This document shows positions 30,964-42,812 of a DNA stretch of 64,000 nt, piece by piece. Under the pieces are notes generated by a model. The model was not told the DNA's origin. It made no database searches and was given only the letters and a program-made list of their open reading frames with translations. Source of the DNA: Puccinia triticina (lineage: Eukaryota > Basidiomycota > Pucciniomycetes > Pucciniales > Pucciniaceae); assembly GCF_026914185.1 (NCBI RefSeq), contig NC_070559.1, forward strand, positions 6,865,501 through 6,929,500, given 5' to 3'. A program made the translations under genes and the position numbers. Position 1 is the stretch's first letter. Every line of letters starts with the position of its first letter.

Positions 30964-31899
30964 TTATCTCAGCTCTGATCGAGAAAAACAAATGGCGTAA
31001 ACAGAAAGAATGGCGTCAGCAGAGGTTTGAGAGGACAAATAGACGATATCTGACGAACTCTTGCTCTCGAAGAAGCCTCTCAGATGTCGAAGTTGCCAAA
31101 CACACATATAGAAGAGGACGACGATCTGAACGAGACTCCACCAGACGGCACGCTGGTTAGTTTTTTCTGAGAGATCACGGAACTGGATCTCACGCTCGCG
31201 TTGGAACTGTTGTTCGCGCCGGATATCCTGCAGACGGTTATTGAGTTCCTTGACCCGTCCAGCGAGGTCCTTGACATGTTCCTTCTCGTAGTCTTGGTCC
31301 ATCCGACTCTCTCCGACGGTAATGTCGAGATGCATCTTCACTTGCGGCGTCGAGAACCATCCGCCCGTGTAGTTCGTCCGTAAACAGATCATGTGTTCTC
31401 CCGCTCCATGCGACGTAAATGTAAACTTGCCCTCCGGAATCCCTCGCGTATTGACTACCTTCTCTTGAGTTTCTACCTCCTGTGTTTTGGTTCAGATAAA
31501 GTTAGGTTACCCAAAGATGATGGAAGTCAATATGCCTAGATTCCCTTGAGAATTATACAATGAATTGTGACTGAACTGTGACGGTGATCTGTACGCCCAG
31601 TTGAGGGTTGACATGATAGATATGTTTTGTGTTATCGTACTCCTCGCCTTTGTATTTGCCTGTTTCGAAAGTGTGCGTATTCCGCGTAAGCGTGAGGTGG
31701 GTGAGGATGGCGATGGGGGTAACTGTACAAGGGGGGGAACCTGAAGCATACCATTGACGATTGTGTCCAGAGGTAGGTCTTCAATGAAGCATCTTTGAGC
31801 ACCCGCATCGAGGTAGAAGTAGAGCGAGTTGATGAGGCCGTTCGAGATGAGAATCAGATAGATCGGCACCGCGATCAGTTTCGTTGTCCGCCAAGCCAT
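30964..31899 (-). CDS. ERV25: p24-family cargo receptor, Erv25-like
   Basis: p24 proteins cycle between ER and Golgi in COPII/COPI vesicles as cargo adaptors. Four exons (31,899-31,752; 31,659-31,577; 31,479-31,059; 30,974-30,964) join in phase to 220 residues, typical for the family. The signal peptide is MAWRTTKLIAVPIYLILISN. Next comes the GOLD domain, from LYFYLDAGAQRCFIEDLP to NYTGGWFSTP, with the paired cysteines in QRCFIE and MICLR. A luminal coiled coil (VKDLAGRVKELNNRLQDIRR) leads to one transmembrane helix (WWSLVQIVVLFYMCVW). The cytosolic tail is FFESKKLR, with the FF (COPII) and KKxx (COPI) signals. The last Lys-Leu-Arg comes from an 11-nt terminal exon. The preceding 84-nt intron has no stop and is a multiple of three, so retention would replace the tail rather than truncate it. 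Confidence 0.92.
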
Positions 31900-34464
31900 T
31901 ATCTCGATCCTTTTCTCGGAAACGTATGTCAATTTAGCCCTTCCTTGCCCGATTTCCTTGATGTAGATTGGCAGTCGCTGGTGGTGAGCTCTTCAGTATA
32001 TGATATGCTGGAAATTGGAATCGTGGAGTCAGGTCTTGGCACCACCACTAGATACAGGCTCCACTCAACCGACGTGTCTACTGGGTCTGTCCCCTTGTCG
32101 ACTGGTCCGTGTGAAGACGTCCAGCTTCCGCGCACCTCCACGTCTCTGACCATGAGCGGGACTTGCACAGCAGCGATCCGGAATTCAGCACAATACCAAA
32201 ATATTATGCCTCTCCACCCTCTACTTTATTGTTGTAACTTCTGCAGTTTTAGGAGGCATCGGTTGAGGGTTGGACCATTGGAATCCTCTTGTTTCTGAGG
32301 GGGAGAATCACTTGCGTTGAGATAGCCCTACTGCCTGTTGTATGCCTCTACCAAAGCTTCAGCCCATAGCTGGTGTTGGGGCAGTTCACATTGGAAAATT
32401 TCTCATTATACTGAAGCTGGTCATGAAATTGTCATAAAATCTTGACATGTCAAGAATTCATCATTTGCAACATTCCACATAGAGAATGTCAACCGGTACC
32501 ACTCACACCTGCCGCTGTCGGGTGCGGACCCAGTACTAGGTACAACGTTGGCCAAAGAAAGAGCAGGTACCCGGTTCTACTTTGACATTGTCTAATTTCA
32601 CATGGAGTTAATTTCTATGAATGTTTCATCATCAGCATCCGTAAAATAACGTTAAATTTACCATATCTTCAGTCTCACTGGTACCAGCATGTAAGCATTT
32701 CATAGGTTCAACCTCACTGAATACCAACTATGTATAACTTTTGTGCTTGATATTTGTAATACCTTGTAGTAGTCACTGGAAATGCATATGTTGGTCAAGC
32801 TTCAATCATCCACCCGTGTTCCCCTCAACAGCATGGACAGTTTTCTGTGGCCTGCTTAAGAGCAAAGAGTTCACCGGTGCTCCAGTGGAGCCAATTCATC
32901 CGTGTAGGAAGTAAGGCTAATCTTTTTTGCCTAAGTAGATTAAGAAGATTTCTTTTTGCAAGTTTGACATCTTGTTTTCCTCAAAAACCACACATTTTGA
33001 ATCAAGTTGTTTTGGGATGACACATTCCCTTTTTTTTTCCGGACGGTGTTGCGGAGTATTGAAATTGCACCTTGTTTTGGCAAACATTTGACTTCGGCTT
33101 GAACTTAAAACCACCGGATGAAAATTGTACCGGTAGAAAAACCTTCCTTGGAACATTGCAAAGCATGACTAAGGGCAAGTTGCAGGAAATTAGACCATAT
33201 TTCATTCAAGCCCCTCTTTCACTCCTGCCTGCGGGGGACAGAATCAGACCCTCTGGAATTGTGTCAAAAAGACAGCTTAGTATTCAAGCACCTATTTCAT
33301 TTCAAAGCCCCTGTCTGCGGAATAAGGGAATAGCACCCTGTTGAGTTTTCGACCAAAGGGCCCAAAAAAAGGGGTGGAGAAGCGGCAAGGATATTCTGGA
33401 CAGTGAGAGGAGGATTTTCTCACTGGAACGGCTCAAGGGCGGAAAAAGAAGGAGAGAACCAATGAGTTGATTACTCTGGACTAGGCTATGGTTATATAGA
33501 CTATGTACATGGCATCAACTTGTGGGTGAGAGAAAAATGAATAAAAAATGATAATGAATAAGAAACTTCTCAACTCATTGTAACATGTCAAAAGGTACAT
33601 CAATATCCCCAGCAGAGAGTGCACACACAAGAGGATAAGAAGGATTTGGGAAAGTTTGACAAACTAATCTAGGCAAGGAGCAAAGTCAACAAGGCTAGTA
33701 CGGCGAGAAAACATGACCACTAAATACAAGCAGACCATAATGTGTGGACTCATAAGTGTAGAATATCTTTGATCTGAAAACAAGCCCGTAGAGGAGGATA
33801 AAGTAGGTGGAGATGGTGTGAGGAGAAAGTGAAGGGGTTTTAGGGATGAGTGGAAAGACAGAAATCCAACACACCCTGTATGTAAAGCTTTTTCCCTTCA
33901 ATATGCTGAGATGATCAGGGCTGAAAACAGCAGGCACAATGCGGGGCGGTGTTTGAGGTTCGTGGAAGGATCATAGATTGCATGTTAGACTAGAACATCA
34001 ATATAGAAGAGTGAAAAGAAGAAGAGGAAAAGAGAAGAAAGAATGAAGAAACTATAACCTACCTGAGAACAGCAGGCACGATGTGGGGCGGTGTTTGAGG
34101 TTCGTGGAAGGATGAGGAAAGGAGTCCTTCCACGCCTGCTGCCTCAGGTAGTCTACATACAACATGTAACAGAACTGTGAAATGAATAAATGAGAGTGAC
34201 ATGTGAGAAGCATACAAAAAGAAACAAAACCTGAGTATAATAATCAACACAATACTCAATATTATAACCAAAGATTTGGTTAATTAATTTTTTATTTTGG
34301 ATACAAGTCTTGATTGGTTATACTCACTTTTTGCTGAGACTTGATGCAGAATGAGCTTTATGCAAAGTAAATATAAGCAATAGGGACCAAAAAATAGGAA
34401 ATTTTGCAATTGAATTTCTTTGGAACTCTCAAACATCTACCCTCACTTTAAACATCAAGTAAAA
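31900..34464. other. Intergenic region with short repeats
   Basis: No supported gene in about 2.5 kb. A small inverted repeat (GAATGTCAACCGGTACC against GGTACCCGG...TTTGACATTGTC) spans about 32,486-32,593 and may be a MITE. A 46-bp block beginning AACAGCAGGCAC and ending CGTGGAAGGAT occurs twice, at 33,926-33,971 and 34,068-34,113, with two mismatches. Confidence 0.5.
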
Positions 34465-35004
34465 ATGCAACTGTGGCATGATCTCTTGTTAGCTTTTTTC
34501 CCTCTTTTATTATCTTCAACTTCAGGTGCTCCGTTATTCTCCAAACCCTTAAGCATAATAGAGAATGCAGCTCTGGGAGATGGTAGATATTTTATTCCAG
34601 AGGATGGAGCCAACAGTGTAAGTGGATTGAATAGGAGTAGATCCATAATTTTAATGAAGAAATTCAACAAGTCTAAGGCCCTTGGTTTTCCTATTTTGAA
34701 AAGGTCAAGCCATTAGCACATCAACAAGAAAATGATGAGGATATAGTAGGAGAATTCCTACTTCAATGCGCAAATGAAGTTCTGGACTGTCTTAACAAAA
34801 ACTACCACGTGGCATTCACATTTAAATACGCTACAGGAAGTTCTTAAGGAATTTGAGGTGTGTACAAGAACATTCCGAATAGAAGGTAAGCAATCCAGAA
34901 TGTAATGATTTATGCTGGTTGTAGCTAAGGCCAATCATTGCAAAACCCTCTAAGGTGCTTGCATTTTTCAAATGATAGATATCATGTTTGATCTCACAAA
35001 CAGG
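34465..35004 (+). pseudogene. 5' part of an interrupted secreted-protein gene
   Basis: The ATG at 34,465 opens a clear signal peptide (MQLWHDLLLAFFPLLLSSTS followed by GAP). The exon runs to a consensus GTAAGT donor at 34,618. The next plausible exon starts after the AG at 34,703 and reads KPLAHQQENDEDIVGEF. A second open, coding-like frame overlaps its end (LQEVLKEFEVCTRTFRIE, about 34,832-34,886, followed by a GTAAGC donor), so one frameshift or an extra splice is needed between them. The segment stops at CACAAACAG, a good acceptor, exactly where the Tc1-type element inserted. Coding-like sequence resumes on the far side (39,035-39,742). I do not recognise the family. The gene is judged broken; the exon phases do not all close. 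Confidence 0.5.
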
Positions 35005-35006
35005 TA

Positions 35007-38000
35007 CAGTTGCGCAAGGCAATAAGCTGTGCTGGCGCGCCTGCAAAATTTACATTTTGCACGCGGGCCCTTAAGTTGTGAGGCCCATGGGCTCAAACCA
35101 CAAGCTGAACACATTTTTGTGCGTTTCAGACCAAGGGCAGTCCAGAAATATCTCGGCTAAGGTTTCTGCCCAGCCCTTTTTTTTTTTTTTCTGACCCGAC
35201 TTTACGGACCGGCTCTCAAAGCTTGCGCGCAAGTACATAACTATGGCCTTAGGGGCGTATTTATGGATATAAGACACCCATAAAGCCATATTTATGCAGT
35301 AAGGCCGACCATCTACATATGTATGTATGTACAACATGGCTCCGCATTGGACATGCAGGCTGGGCAAGACTCTTCAGATGGAGGAAACAAAAAAGCGAGT
35401 GACATTTGTATTTATGTATGTATATTAGGGAGCAATCAAGTGAGAAAAAAGAATACATAGCAAGTGACCTGAGAAACAAGGGGTTGAATCAGGCATTCAT
35501 AACCTCTAAATCCATGCAAGCTCTTCTGGGGATACACCGATGCGAGCTGTATTTCTTCATCAATATTTCTGATTGGCGACCGGTATAGCCTTGCCGATAA
35601 ACTGAGAGCTGCCGCTCGGTACGGCGGAAATATTTTCGGATGGTGACAGTGGAGCACGATTGTCTTACTTTCTCAAAAAGTACCTTGCAGGAAGGGAATG
35701 TTTTGGCGGTGTGAGATTGCTTTCGGTAAGCTAAAAATATGATTGTTAGAGATTTGTCAACTGTATGGTTAATTGAATAAGAATAGGGAATTATCGATCT
35801 GGATGCAGTACTCACATTCTTTGATAAACGACCAGAATAGCTCGATTGGATTTAATTCACAGTGGAATTTGGGTAGAAAAAGGCAGATGTGCCCTGCATC
35901 TTCAATAATCTGTTGAAGCAATGGTCGTTCGTTGGCGAAATCCGATTGATGTGATAAAATATTTGACCAACAACAGCCAACACTCTTGGCAGTTAGGTTT
36001 GGTTGGTTTGACATGTCCTCCGGGCGGTGACCTTCTGCAACCATAAGCTCCTCAACGCATTGTTCTTCACTCAAGAAGTACCCAGTGGCTTCGGCTTGTC
36101 GAATAAGTTTTTCTGAGCGGACCAATGCGTGCTTTCGCGCGTTAGACTTTGAACAGACATCACATCGGAGTTTCAAGGCTGGTTTGCGTTCTTTAAGCCG
36201 TAAATTATTATAATAATCCCAGAGGCCACGTTCTTCCAAGATTACTTGGATTCCTTTTGGCTTTCCAGCTCGTTTTGGATCGGGGTGCAAAGAATCATAA
36301 ACAAAGGTTTGAGCAAGGCCACGGAGATGTTGTGGGATGTGTGGATCATCACACGGAATTACTGAATCTCGTAGTCGTGATTGCTTGCCTCCTGGACTGA
36401 GATTCATGTTTTGAACTCTCAGAGCCGACTTCGAACAAGCGCCATGTGCAGATGAGCAATCAAAAACAAAAACTGCTTGACAGTTTGGATGAAGTAATTC
36501 AAAAATTGGAATGGCTTTTTTAGCAACCTGATGGCACAGTTGCTCCATGTCCCACCATTTATCCCCATTGGAGCCCAGATAAATGATGGTGGCAGCATCA
36601 TCAGACTCGATTCCTGTTCCTGCAAACTGCTCTGCCGAAAGTTTTAACCTTCCGGTGGTCTCCAGGATAAAATCAGAGATGTGAATAAGACGTCCGGCGC
36701 TCTTCGACCGTAACTCAGTCGTACCAGGAAGTAACCAGGAAGATTTAGGCTTCTCTTTGGCGTGAATTGTCGACTCGTCATGGTATATGAATACCGTTTC
36801 CTTCCCATCACCTAGTGCAGCGGGGTCAACTTGAGGAGCCATATCGAGATCGTCACCACCATAGATTCTGGATCGCTTTCGATAGAGGTCAAATTCTTTG
36901 ATGTACTTCTTTCTAGCCTCGATCACATCAGGTCGCTCGTGTCCGTCAAAGTATAGACATTTCCGATACTCTTGAGGACGATATCCAAGCCTGATCATCC
37001 AGCGGGTTGCAGTTTGGCGACTGAGGCTGCGATTAATATCAAACTGAGGGAAAACCGTATGGAGGGTGTATTCGCGGAAAGTAAGTGGAGTCACCTGTGT
37101 AGGCCAAGGATATTTTAATAAACAAAGTACTTTGTGAGAAACAGGTGAAACAAAATTGCTCACATGACCGGGGGTTTGAGATGCTGCCCAAGTAAGCAAT
37201 TCTTTTCGGAGTTTGGCATTGTCCAGTAAGGAATGATGAGTCTTCCTATTGCCTCGTTTCACTTCCGAGAGAGACTTATTGTTGATCACATGCCTAGCTT
37301 CAAATTGAATGGAACGAGCAAGATAGATTCCACTTCTGGCTTTTGGCGCAGTTCCGGAAGCGAAAGAGCGTTGGTTGATAGCGGCTTGGGCAGCTGCAAG
37401 AGATGCAGCGGCACTGGGAGCAGGGGTTCCGTCAAGACTGTATTTCAGGCGAAGATTATTAAAATGATACAAGTTTTTGATCATCAGTTGAGGGAACTTG
37501 AAGTTTTTCTCCTTCTTCTCTTTCCTCCTGTAGGTTGCAGTGGCCGTGTCGAGCGCCGAATTGAGTTCCTGCCACTTCTCACGAGCTTTTCTGTCATTCG
37601 TTTCTCCGCTAGTAGGCTCTTTTGGAGCTGCAAGATATTTTTCCAGTAGCGAATCAAGGCGATCATCAAGAGATTCAGCTTCTTGGTTTAGAAGACAAGC
37701 ATCATCAGATTTGTGGTGGATGAGACCAGTATCAACAGACGTGCGATTGACAAGACCAGCATTGGAAGATTTGTGGTTGACACGGCTGCTATTCGAAGGA
37801 TTGGAATCATCCAAAGTAGCTGATTCTAGGTTGGGATCGATTGTGGGATCTGCTTCTACTCGAACAGGCTGATGTCGGATGAAATAATTTTCAAACATAT
37901 CATTTTTCTTGCCAATAGCTTCAGTCCGCCGTTTTTTCCTATCAGACTTAGTCTGTTTGGGGAGAGAGGCTGGGACAAGCCTTTTTGACGACAAATTGGG

Positions 38001-39034
38001 GTTCGGAATTGGCTGCTGATAGGATTTCTTCCCTGATTTCAATTTCCGTGCGTTAACGACATCATCACTAGCAACCGCAGTCGTCGCACCAGAGAATATG
38101 GGCCAGAAGTATTGAGCCGATTCTTCTTCATCGTCTTCCGTGTCGCTATCCTTGTCTGATGTTTCATTTTCCATCGCAAGATCGAAGCAACGAACGAGGT
38201 CATTGGCTTGGTTTCTTGCTTCAATTTCAGCTTCTTGAAAGGCGGAAATTTCGTTGCCTTTGCTGTTAGTAGCAATCACTATTTCTAGACCAAAAGCATT
38301 TTCTTCAACTTCGACATCAGTGGTGGTTGGTTCAATCAGGTTAGCGGCGGTCTGTTCAACATCGGTCGCGGAGGTCTGTTCAATGTTGGCGGAGGTCCGT
38401 TCAAAATTGGTGGTGGTCTGTTCGACATCGACAGCGGTCTGGTTAGCATTAGCCGAGGTCTGTTCAACAAGATTGCTGTGATTTCTTTGCTCAAGAATTT
38501 CTATGTCATCGTCATTGCTGTCAGAATCAATAACTATTGGTTTTGAATGACACTTCACATTCTTCTTGGGCGGTTTTCGTTTCTCAGCTTCCTCCTCTCT
38601 TTTTTCCCTATGGCGCCTTCTTCGTTGACTCTTTGCAGCTTGTGAGATTCAAGTCATTTTTGAGGGCTGATCTGCATGAATTTTTGCACAGACATGAGGT
38701 TTATCAGAGGTCAGCTATATTTATCTTTGCAGTGTAACCCAAATTATACATAAACAATAAAAAAACTTGCCTGTGGGATTATCGGTGATGAACAATTTTG
38801 GAGTTCCCGGTCTGCCTGGGAGTCTACACTCAAGCTAATTTGGAGTGTGGCCACTCAAAGAAAGTGTGTTATGGCACGGATTTGGAGTCTCCTTGCTCAA
38901 AAAAGCCACCCGCAGCAAAATGCGGGAAAAAGATGACCCCTCTACCTTCCGGACCCCCAAAAATAAATAAAAAATCCCCCCCCAACTGTCCGGACCGAGA
39001 AAAAAAAAGAACAGCTTATTGCCTTGCGCAACTG
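35007..39034 (-). mobile_element. Complete Tc1/IS630-type DNA transposon
   Basis: Perfect 24-bp terminal inverted repeats begin CAGTTGCGCAAGGCAATAAG on both sides. Each is flanked by TA (35,005-35,006 and 39,035-39,036), the TA target duplication of the Tc1/mariner/IS630 group. The 4,028-bp element holds a single two-exon transposase gene on the minus strand, plus about 480 bp of subterminal sequence on each side with an AT/GC-rich palindrome near 35,037-35,070. Confidence 0.9.
35489..38558 (-). CDS. DDE transposase (Tc1/IS630-like)
   Basis: Two exons (38,558-35,816 and 35,730-35,489), joined by an 85-nt GT-AG intron, give 994 residues. The first 250 are acidic and repetitive, with degenerate EQTxAN-type units. 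A helix-turn-helix-like DNA-binding region follows, ending SRQTATRWMIRLGYRPQEYR, then YFDGHERPDVIEARKKYI. The catalytic triad is visible: Asp in FIYHDESTIH, Asp in AVFVFDCSSAHG, and Glu in FHCELNPIELFW. The second exon supplies the conserved basic tail (YRKQSHTAKTF ... GYTGRQSEILMKKYSSHR). It lies inside perfect TIRs with no stop or frameshift, so the element may be autonomous. Confidence 0.92.
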
Positions 39035-39742
39035 TACTTCCGAGAATACAACCAAAACGATCAAGATGAAATGGATATCATATTGAGGCCCCAATTATAA
39101 ACATTTTTTTGAGATATTTTTGAAAAGTTTTTGAACTTGCCCAAAAAAGAAATTGAACTTTTTTTTGACACTTTTTAATTTCAAAAATACTGCAGATGCA
39201 CTCAAATACACCCAGGAGGTGTGTTTGAACCATTTTTGAAAAAAAAATGTTTTCATTTTGTTTTCATTTTGTTTTCAAATACTTTTCAGTTCATTATCAA
39301 AAACTTTTCAAAAACATCTCAAAACGGTGTTTATTATTGGGGCCTCAGGACTAGCCCAAATTTGTCACCAAAATTTTATGAAATCCTAGGGAAGATCAAG
39401 CAGATTTCTTTCAAGGCTTTTCCTCAAGGAGTTCTTTATTTCAATGATTCTGGAGAATACAAACAGAGATACATAAGGATCAGTACTCAATTCCGCCTTG
39501 CTTTTCTTAATTGCGTTTTTAAGAAGCTTGAGTGGCCGATATCTGGACAGCCACATGCCAAGGTCTGTGATTCGTCCTATCAAATGGAACAGATTAATAG
39601 GCGAATTGCACGACTTGCCTGCTGGCACCTTAACGTTAGGCAAGTTGACGATATCCAATTGCGAAAGCTGGCAGAAAGTAAAATGGAATCAACCCTATCT
39701 AAACTAGATGCTGACGCAAGGTTCCAATATGATTTGTGGTAA
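39035..39742 (+). pseudogene. 3' part of the interrupted secreted-protein gene
   Basis: Coding-like sequence starts at the right TA of the transposon (YFREYNQNDQDEMDII) and is cut at 39,083 by a MITE. It continues from 39,348 to the stop at 39,742 (SPNLSPKFYEILGKIKQISF ... DADARFQYDLW). If the MITE is ignored, the two pieces are in the same frame. No known domain is recognised; there are three cysteines after 39,500. The link to 34,465-35,004 is inferred from position, from matching strand, and from the acceptor-like AG at the insertion point. Confidence 0.5.
39084..39347. mobile_element. 264-bp MITE with TGAGGCCCCAAT ends
   Basis: The left end TGAGGCCCCAATTATAAACA and the right end (reverse complement) TGAGGCCCCAATAATAAACA continue into TTTGAGAT-TTTTTGAAAAGTTTTTG, about 50 bp of inverted repeat. 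The centre is A/T-rich with TTTTCATTTTG repeats. No target duplication is visible. Confidence 0.85.
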
Positions 39743-40442
39743 TGTACCTTTATGATGAAGCCAAGTATGTATTTATGTAGAACAAAAAAAATCGAAATCC
39801 GCATGTTGTCAATATTCAAATTTTGATCATCAGTGAACTACTCAGATTGGATGAAGATTTCAGTTACGCTATTTAAGCAAACACCTTGGCTTGAATAATG
39901 CGCCGAGATCAGTTTTTTAATCCCGGAGCACCTTACTTGTTTACTGAGATTACTTTTTTTCGTCTCACAAGAAGCTCTCCCTTGCCCTTCCCTTACAAGA
40001 GAAAGTTTATGTTGTAATTGCTCATCGGAATATCGAATGATTGGTTCACGAGGGGAAAAAATGCCAAGCTCAGGCTGGTGCAAATAAGATTCCTAGCACA
40101 GCCGATACACCGTTGCCTAAGCAAAGTGTGTCGAATACGTAAGGGAAGATCGACCCATTTGATTTCATGGGCCAAACAAGTAGCTAACTATGCTCATCAA
40201 AGTAGTGGAGAGAGAGACGGGTAAGGCTGCAGAGTGTGTAGACAGATGTTATATTTCTCCTGCACAGTTTGTTGCCCATAATGTAAAAGGTAAAAGACGC
40301 ATTGCTCAACAGAATTCTTGGTGATATCGCTAAACAATGAATTTTTTATCTACCAATTGGATGCAAGGGTGATGGTTGTGATTCGAGATTCAAGCAAGCT
40401 GGGTGCAGTGATGGGGCTATGTAGTTAAGGCACCTTCAGAGT
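39743..40442. other. Intergenic, no gene recognised
   Basis: Short frames on both strands without motif. The right part is the 3' flank of MIX17. Confidence 0.5.
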
Positions 40443-41106
40443 TTAACGAGTTTGTTGGAACATGTTTTGGCAGGCCTTGAGTTGCTCGAGGTAGTAGCTG
40501 CAGCTGTTCATGTCGTTCTTGGTGCTTTCGAGACATCGGGTGAAATCTACCGATTCGAACAATAGGAGAAAGAATCAGGATAAAGGGGTTCATCAAGGGG
40601 AAGGAAGTAAGATGGGCTGACCCTTGGCAGCCGTTTCACACTGGCCTCCCATTTGGGGCTCATCGAATGCCTTCGACTGGGTGGCAGCAACCGGGGCTTC
40701 TTCCTTCGAGCCGCCACCACCAAACAACATGCTCGAAAGACCTTGTCCCATGGTGTGACCGACGGCAACACCGGCAGCGGTGGATGCCATCTGGCAAGAC
40801 ATATGTGTCAGATGTATGGCACATGACGTAGCCCCACAGAAATCACTCACTTGACCAAATAATCCGGGACCGGATGAGGTTGGCTGTTGCATAGCAGGAA
40901 CGGAAGATTGTTGAGCAGCAGGAGCTGCTGGGGGACGAGCTTGCGCAGGTTGATGAGTGGATGTGGATGCAGACCGAGTTGAAGGGCGGCTACCACCGCT
41001 GCTGCTACTGGAGCGACGCTGGACATAAAAAAAGGCAAGCAAACGATTCAATAATTCAGGATGATTCCTGCTCGACAGGGGAAAAGGAGAACGAACTAAC
41101 AGGCAT
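40443..41106 (-). CDS. MIX17: Twin CX9C mitochondrial intermembrane-space protein (Mix17/CHCHD2-10)
   Basis: Four exons (41,106-41,101; 41,018-40,851; 40,790-40,622; 40,546-40,443) join in phase to 148 residues. The first exon is only six coding bases (Met-Pro); splicing gives MPRRSSSSSGGSRPSTRSAS, a basic Ser-rich N-terminus that can act in mitochondrial targeting. A Pro/Ala/Gln linker follows, then the conserved hydrophobic stretch MASTAAGVAVGHTMGQGLSS. The CHCH domain is C-ETAAKDFTR-C and C-SYYLEQLKA-C, an exact twin CX9C motif oxidised by the Mia40 pathway. The third intron splits the first CX9C pair. Yeast Mix17 and human CHCHD2/10 have the same layout and length. Confidence 0.95.
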
Positions 41107-41378
41107 GATGCTTGGTTGGGCTGATGTTGGTGATGGGTGCTGTTGTGACTGTTGGTATATCGAGGTCGGCGAGTTTTGTGGCGAAGGGAGCGGAAGGGGC
41201 ACATGGGATTTGTAGGATAGTGATATTGAATATTGTACGGCACAGCCTCATTGTTTCGCACATCAAATTGAATATTGTCCAGCGCGGATTGGCCTCAAAT
41301 TTGACGCCGCCGCGGGGCGAACTGTTAGGAGTTGAGATTGCCAAGGTTACAAACCCAGACAAACATCAAGGTTACATA

Positions 41379-41753
41379 CAGCAGTTCCGAGAAAGCTTGC
41401 GCTTCTGGACCTGCGATTTTGCCCCCCGAACTCGACTTCAGCCACCTGTATTGCCACCTGTATGGCCGTTGCCATACAGGGACATGCATTTGTTGCAAAA
41501 GCTATCCTTGTGATAGCTAGCTTTTAGCTTTGGAGAGTGGCACCGTTGGACTCCTCGTCAAATTGTGAGTCCAGTGGTCCTCCACTCCCCTGCGCCCCGT
41601 GTGGCATGGCAGGGCACCAGACTGCCCAGTCAGGCCCCACAGCCCTGTATAACCCGGGCTGTCCAGAATACAGGGGGGATGTGGCTGAAGTTGAAGTTGA
41701 GTTCGGGGGGCAGAATCGCAGGTCCGGAAACGCAAGCTTTCTCGGAACTGCTG
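41379..41753. mobile_element. Tc1-type MITE with ~70-bp TIRs
   Basis: The termini CAGCAGTTCCGAGAAAGCTT are inverted and flanked by TA on both sides (41,377-41,378 and 41,754-41,755). The arms stay similar for about 70 bp (GGACCTGCGATTTTGCCCCC against GGACCTGCGATTCTGCCCCC). 375 bp, no coding capacity. The ends start CAG like those of the full transposon at 35,007 but are otherwise different. Confidence 0.82.
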
Positions 41754-41883
41754 TAACTATACTTCTCATCTGTATATAGTTATGTAGTTTTATCCGCACG
41801 TTCCCACTTGTACTGCGGCTGCGCCCGAACCAGTTGTAGTATAGTCAGCTCGCCCGGTACCGGTTCTACTCTTTCCTCACCAA

Positions 41884-42043
41884 GAGTTGGACCGATACCA
41901 AGTGTGCCTGAGCTGATCAAGGCGACGTGATTCTTATCGTCAGGTTAGTAATCAAAACACCGAGAGTTGGACCGATACCAAGCGTGCCTGAGCTGATCAA
42001 GGCGACGTGATTCTTATCGTCAGATTCACCCCTTCACAGGGTT
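41884..42043. repeat. 80-bp tandem duplication
   Basis: GAGTTGGACCGATACCAAG starts at 41,884 and again at 41,964, and the following sequence to CTTATCGTCAG is repeated with few changes. Two copies. Confidence 0.85.
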
Positions 42044-42053
42044 CTTATACAAA

Positions 42054-42108
42054 CTTAACACAAGTCCCTCCCTGTGCTCGCGGTCCCGCTTGCGGGAGGG
42101 ACTTGTGC
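42054..42108. repeat. Short GC-rich foldback element (ACAAGTCCC family)
   Basis: CTTAACACAAGTCCCTCCC pairs with GGGAGGGACTTGTG across about 20 bp. It abuts the left end of the element at 42,112. Confidence 0.68.
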
Positions 42109-42328
42109 CTTTAGAGCGTCTCCACCGCGGGGGACTATCTGAGGGACTAAATCCCAGGCTCGCGCGACTGCGGCGCATTTTTAGCTTCTCGACCAAGGTC
42201 TCTTTCACACCGCAAGGTTCCCAAAGTAGCACCTCCAGGTTGTGAAACCGGCTACCCCCGACTCCCCAATGGCCAGTCAGCACGAGAGGTGCAATACCGA
42301 TGTCCGGTCAATACATGGCAGCAATATA

Positions 42329-42812
42329 CAGTCCTCTCAATGGCCGGTACTACTACTGACTGGCCATTGACATGCAGTCCTTTCGATGGCCGGTCAGTAC
42401 CGGCCATTGAGATGCAGTCCTCTCAATGGCCGGTCAGCACCGGCCATCAAGATGTAGTCCTCTCAATGGCTGGTCAGTACCGGCCATCGACGTGCAGTCC
42501 TTTTGATGGCCGCTCAGTACCAGCCATTGACTTGCAGTCCTTTCGATGGCCGGTCAGTACCGGCCATCGACTTGCAGTCCTTTCAATGGCCGGTCAGTAC
42601 CGGCCATCGACTTGCAGTCCTTTTGATGGCCGGTCAGTACCGGCCATCGAGATGCAGTCCTCTCAATGCCCGCTCAGTACCGGCCATTGAGAGGTAGTCC
42701 TCTCGATGGCCGGTCAGTACCGTCCATCGAGATGTAGTCCTCTTGATGGCCGGTCAGTACCGGCCATCAAGATGTAGTCCTCTTGATGGCCAGTCAGTAC
42801 CAGCCATCGACA
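42329..42812. repeat. 40-bp minisatellite built on a GATGGCCGGT palindrome
   Basis: About 12 units of 40 bp, each of the form CAGTCCTYTC + GATGGCCGGT-cagt-ACCGGCCATC + GA-TG. Every unit can fold into a hairpin with 10-bp arms and a 4-nt loop. Units differ by a few substitutions each. No frame is conserved, despite the open reading frames it creates. Confidence 0.92.

Noticed and set aside
31929..32298. Gene upstream of ERV25 on either strand
   Set aside because: Overlapping frames on both strands without motif or phase-consistent exons; more likely promoter sequence.
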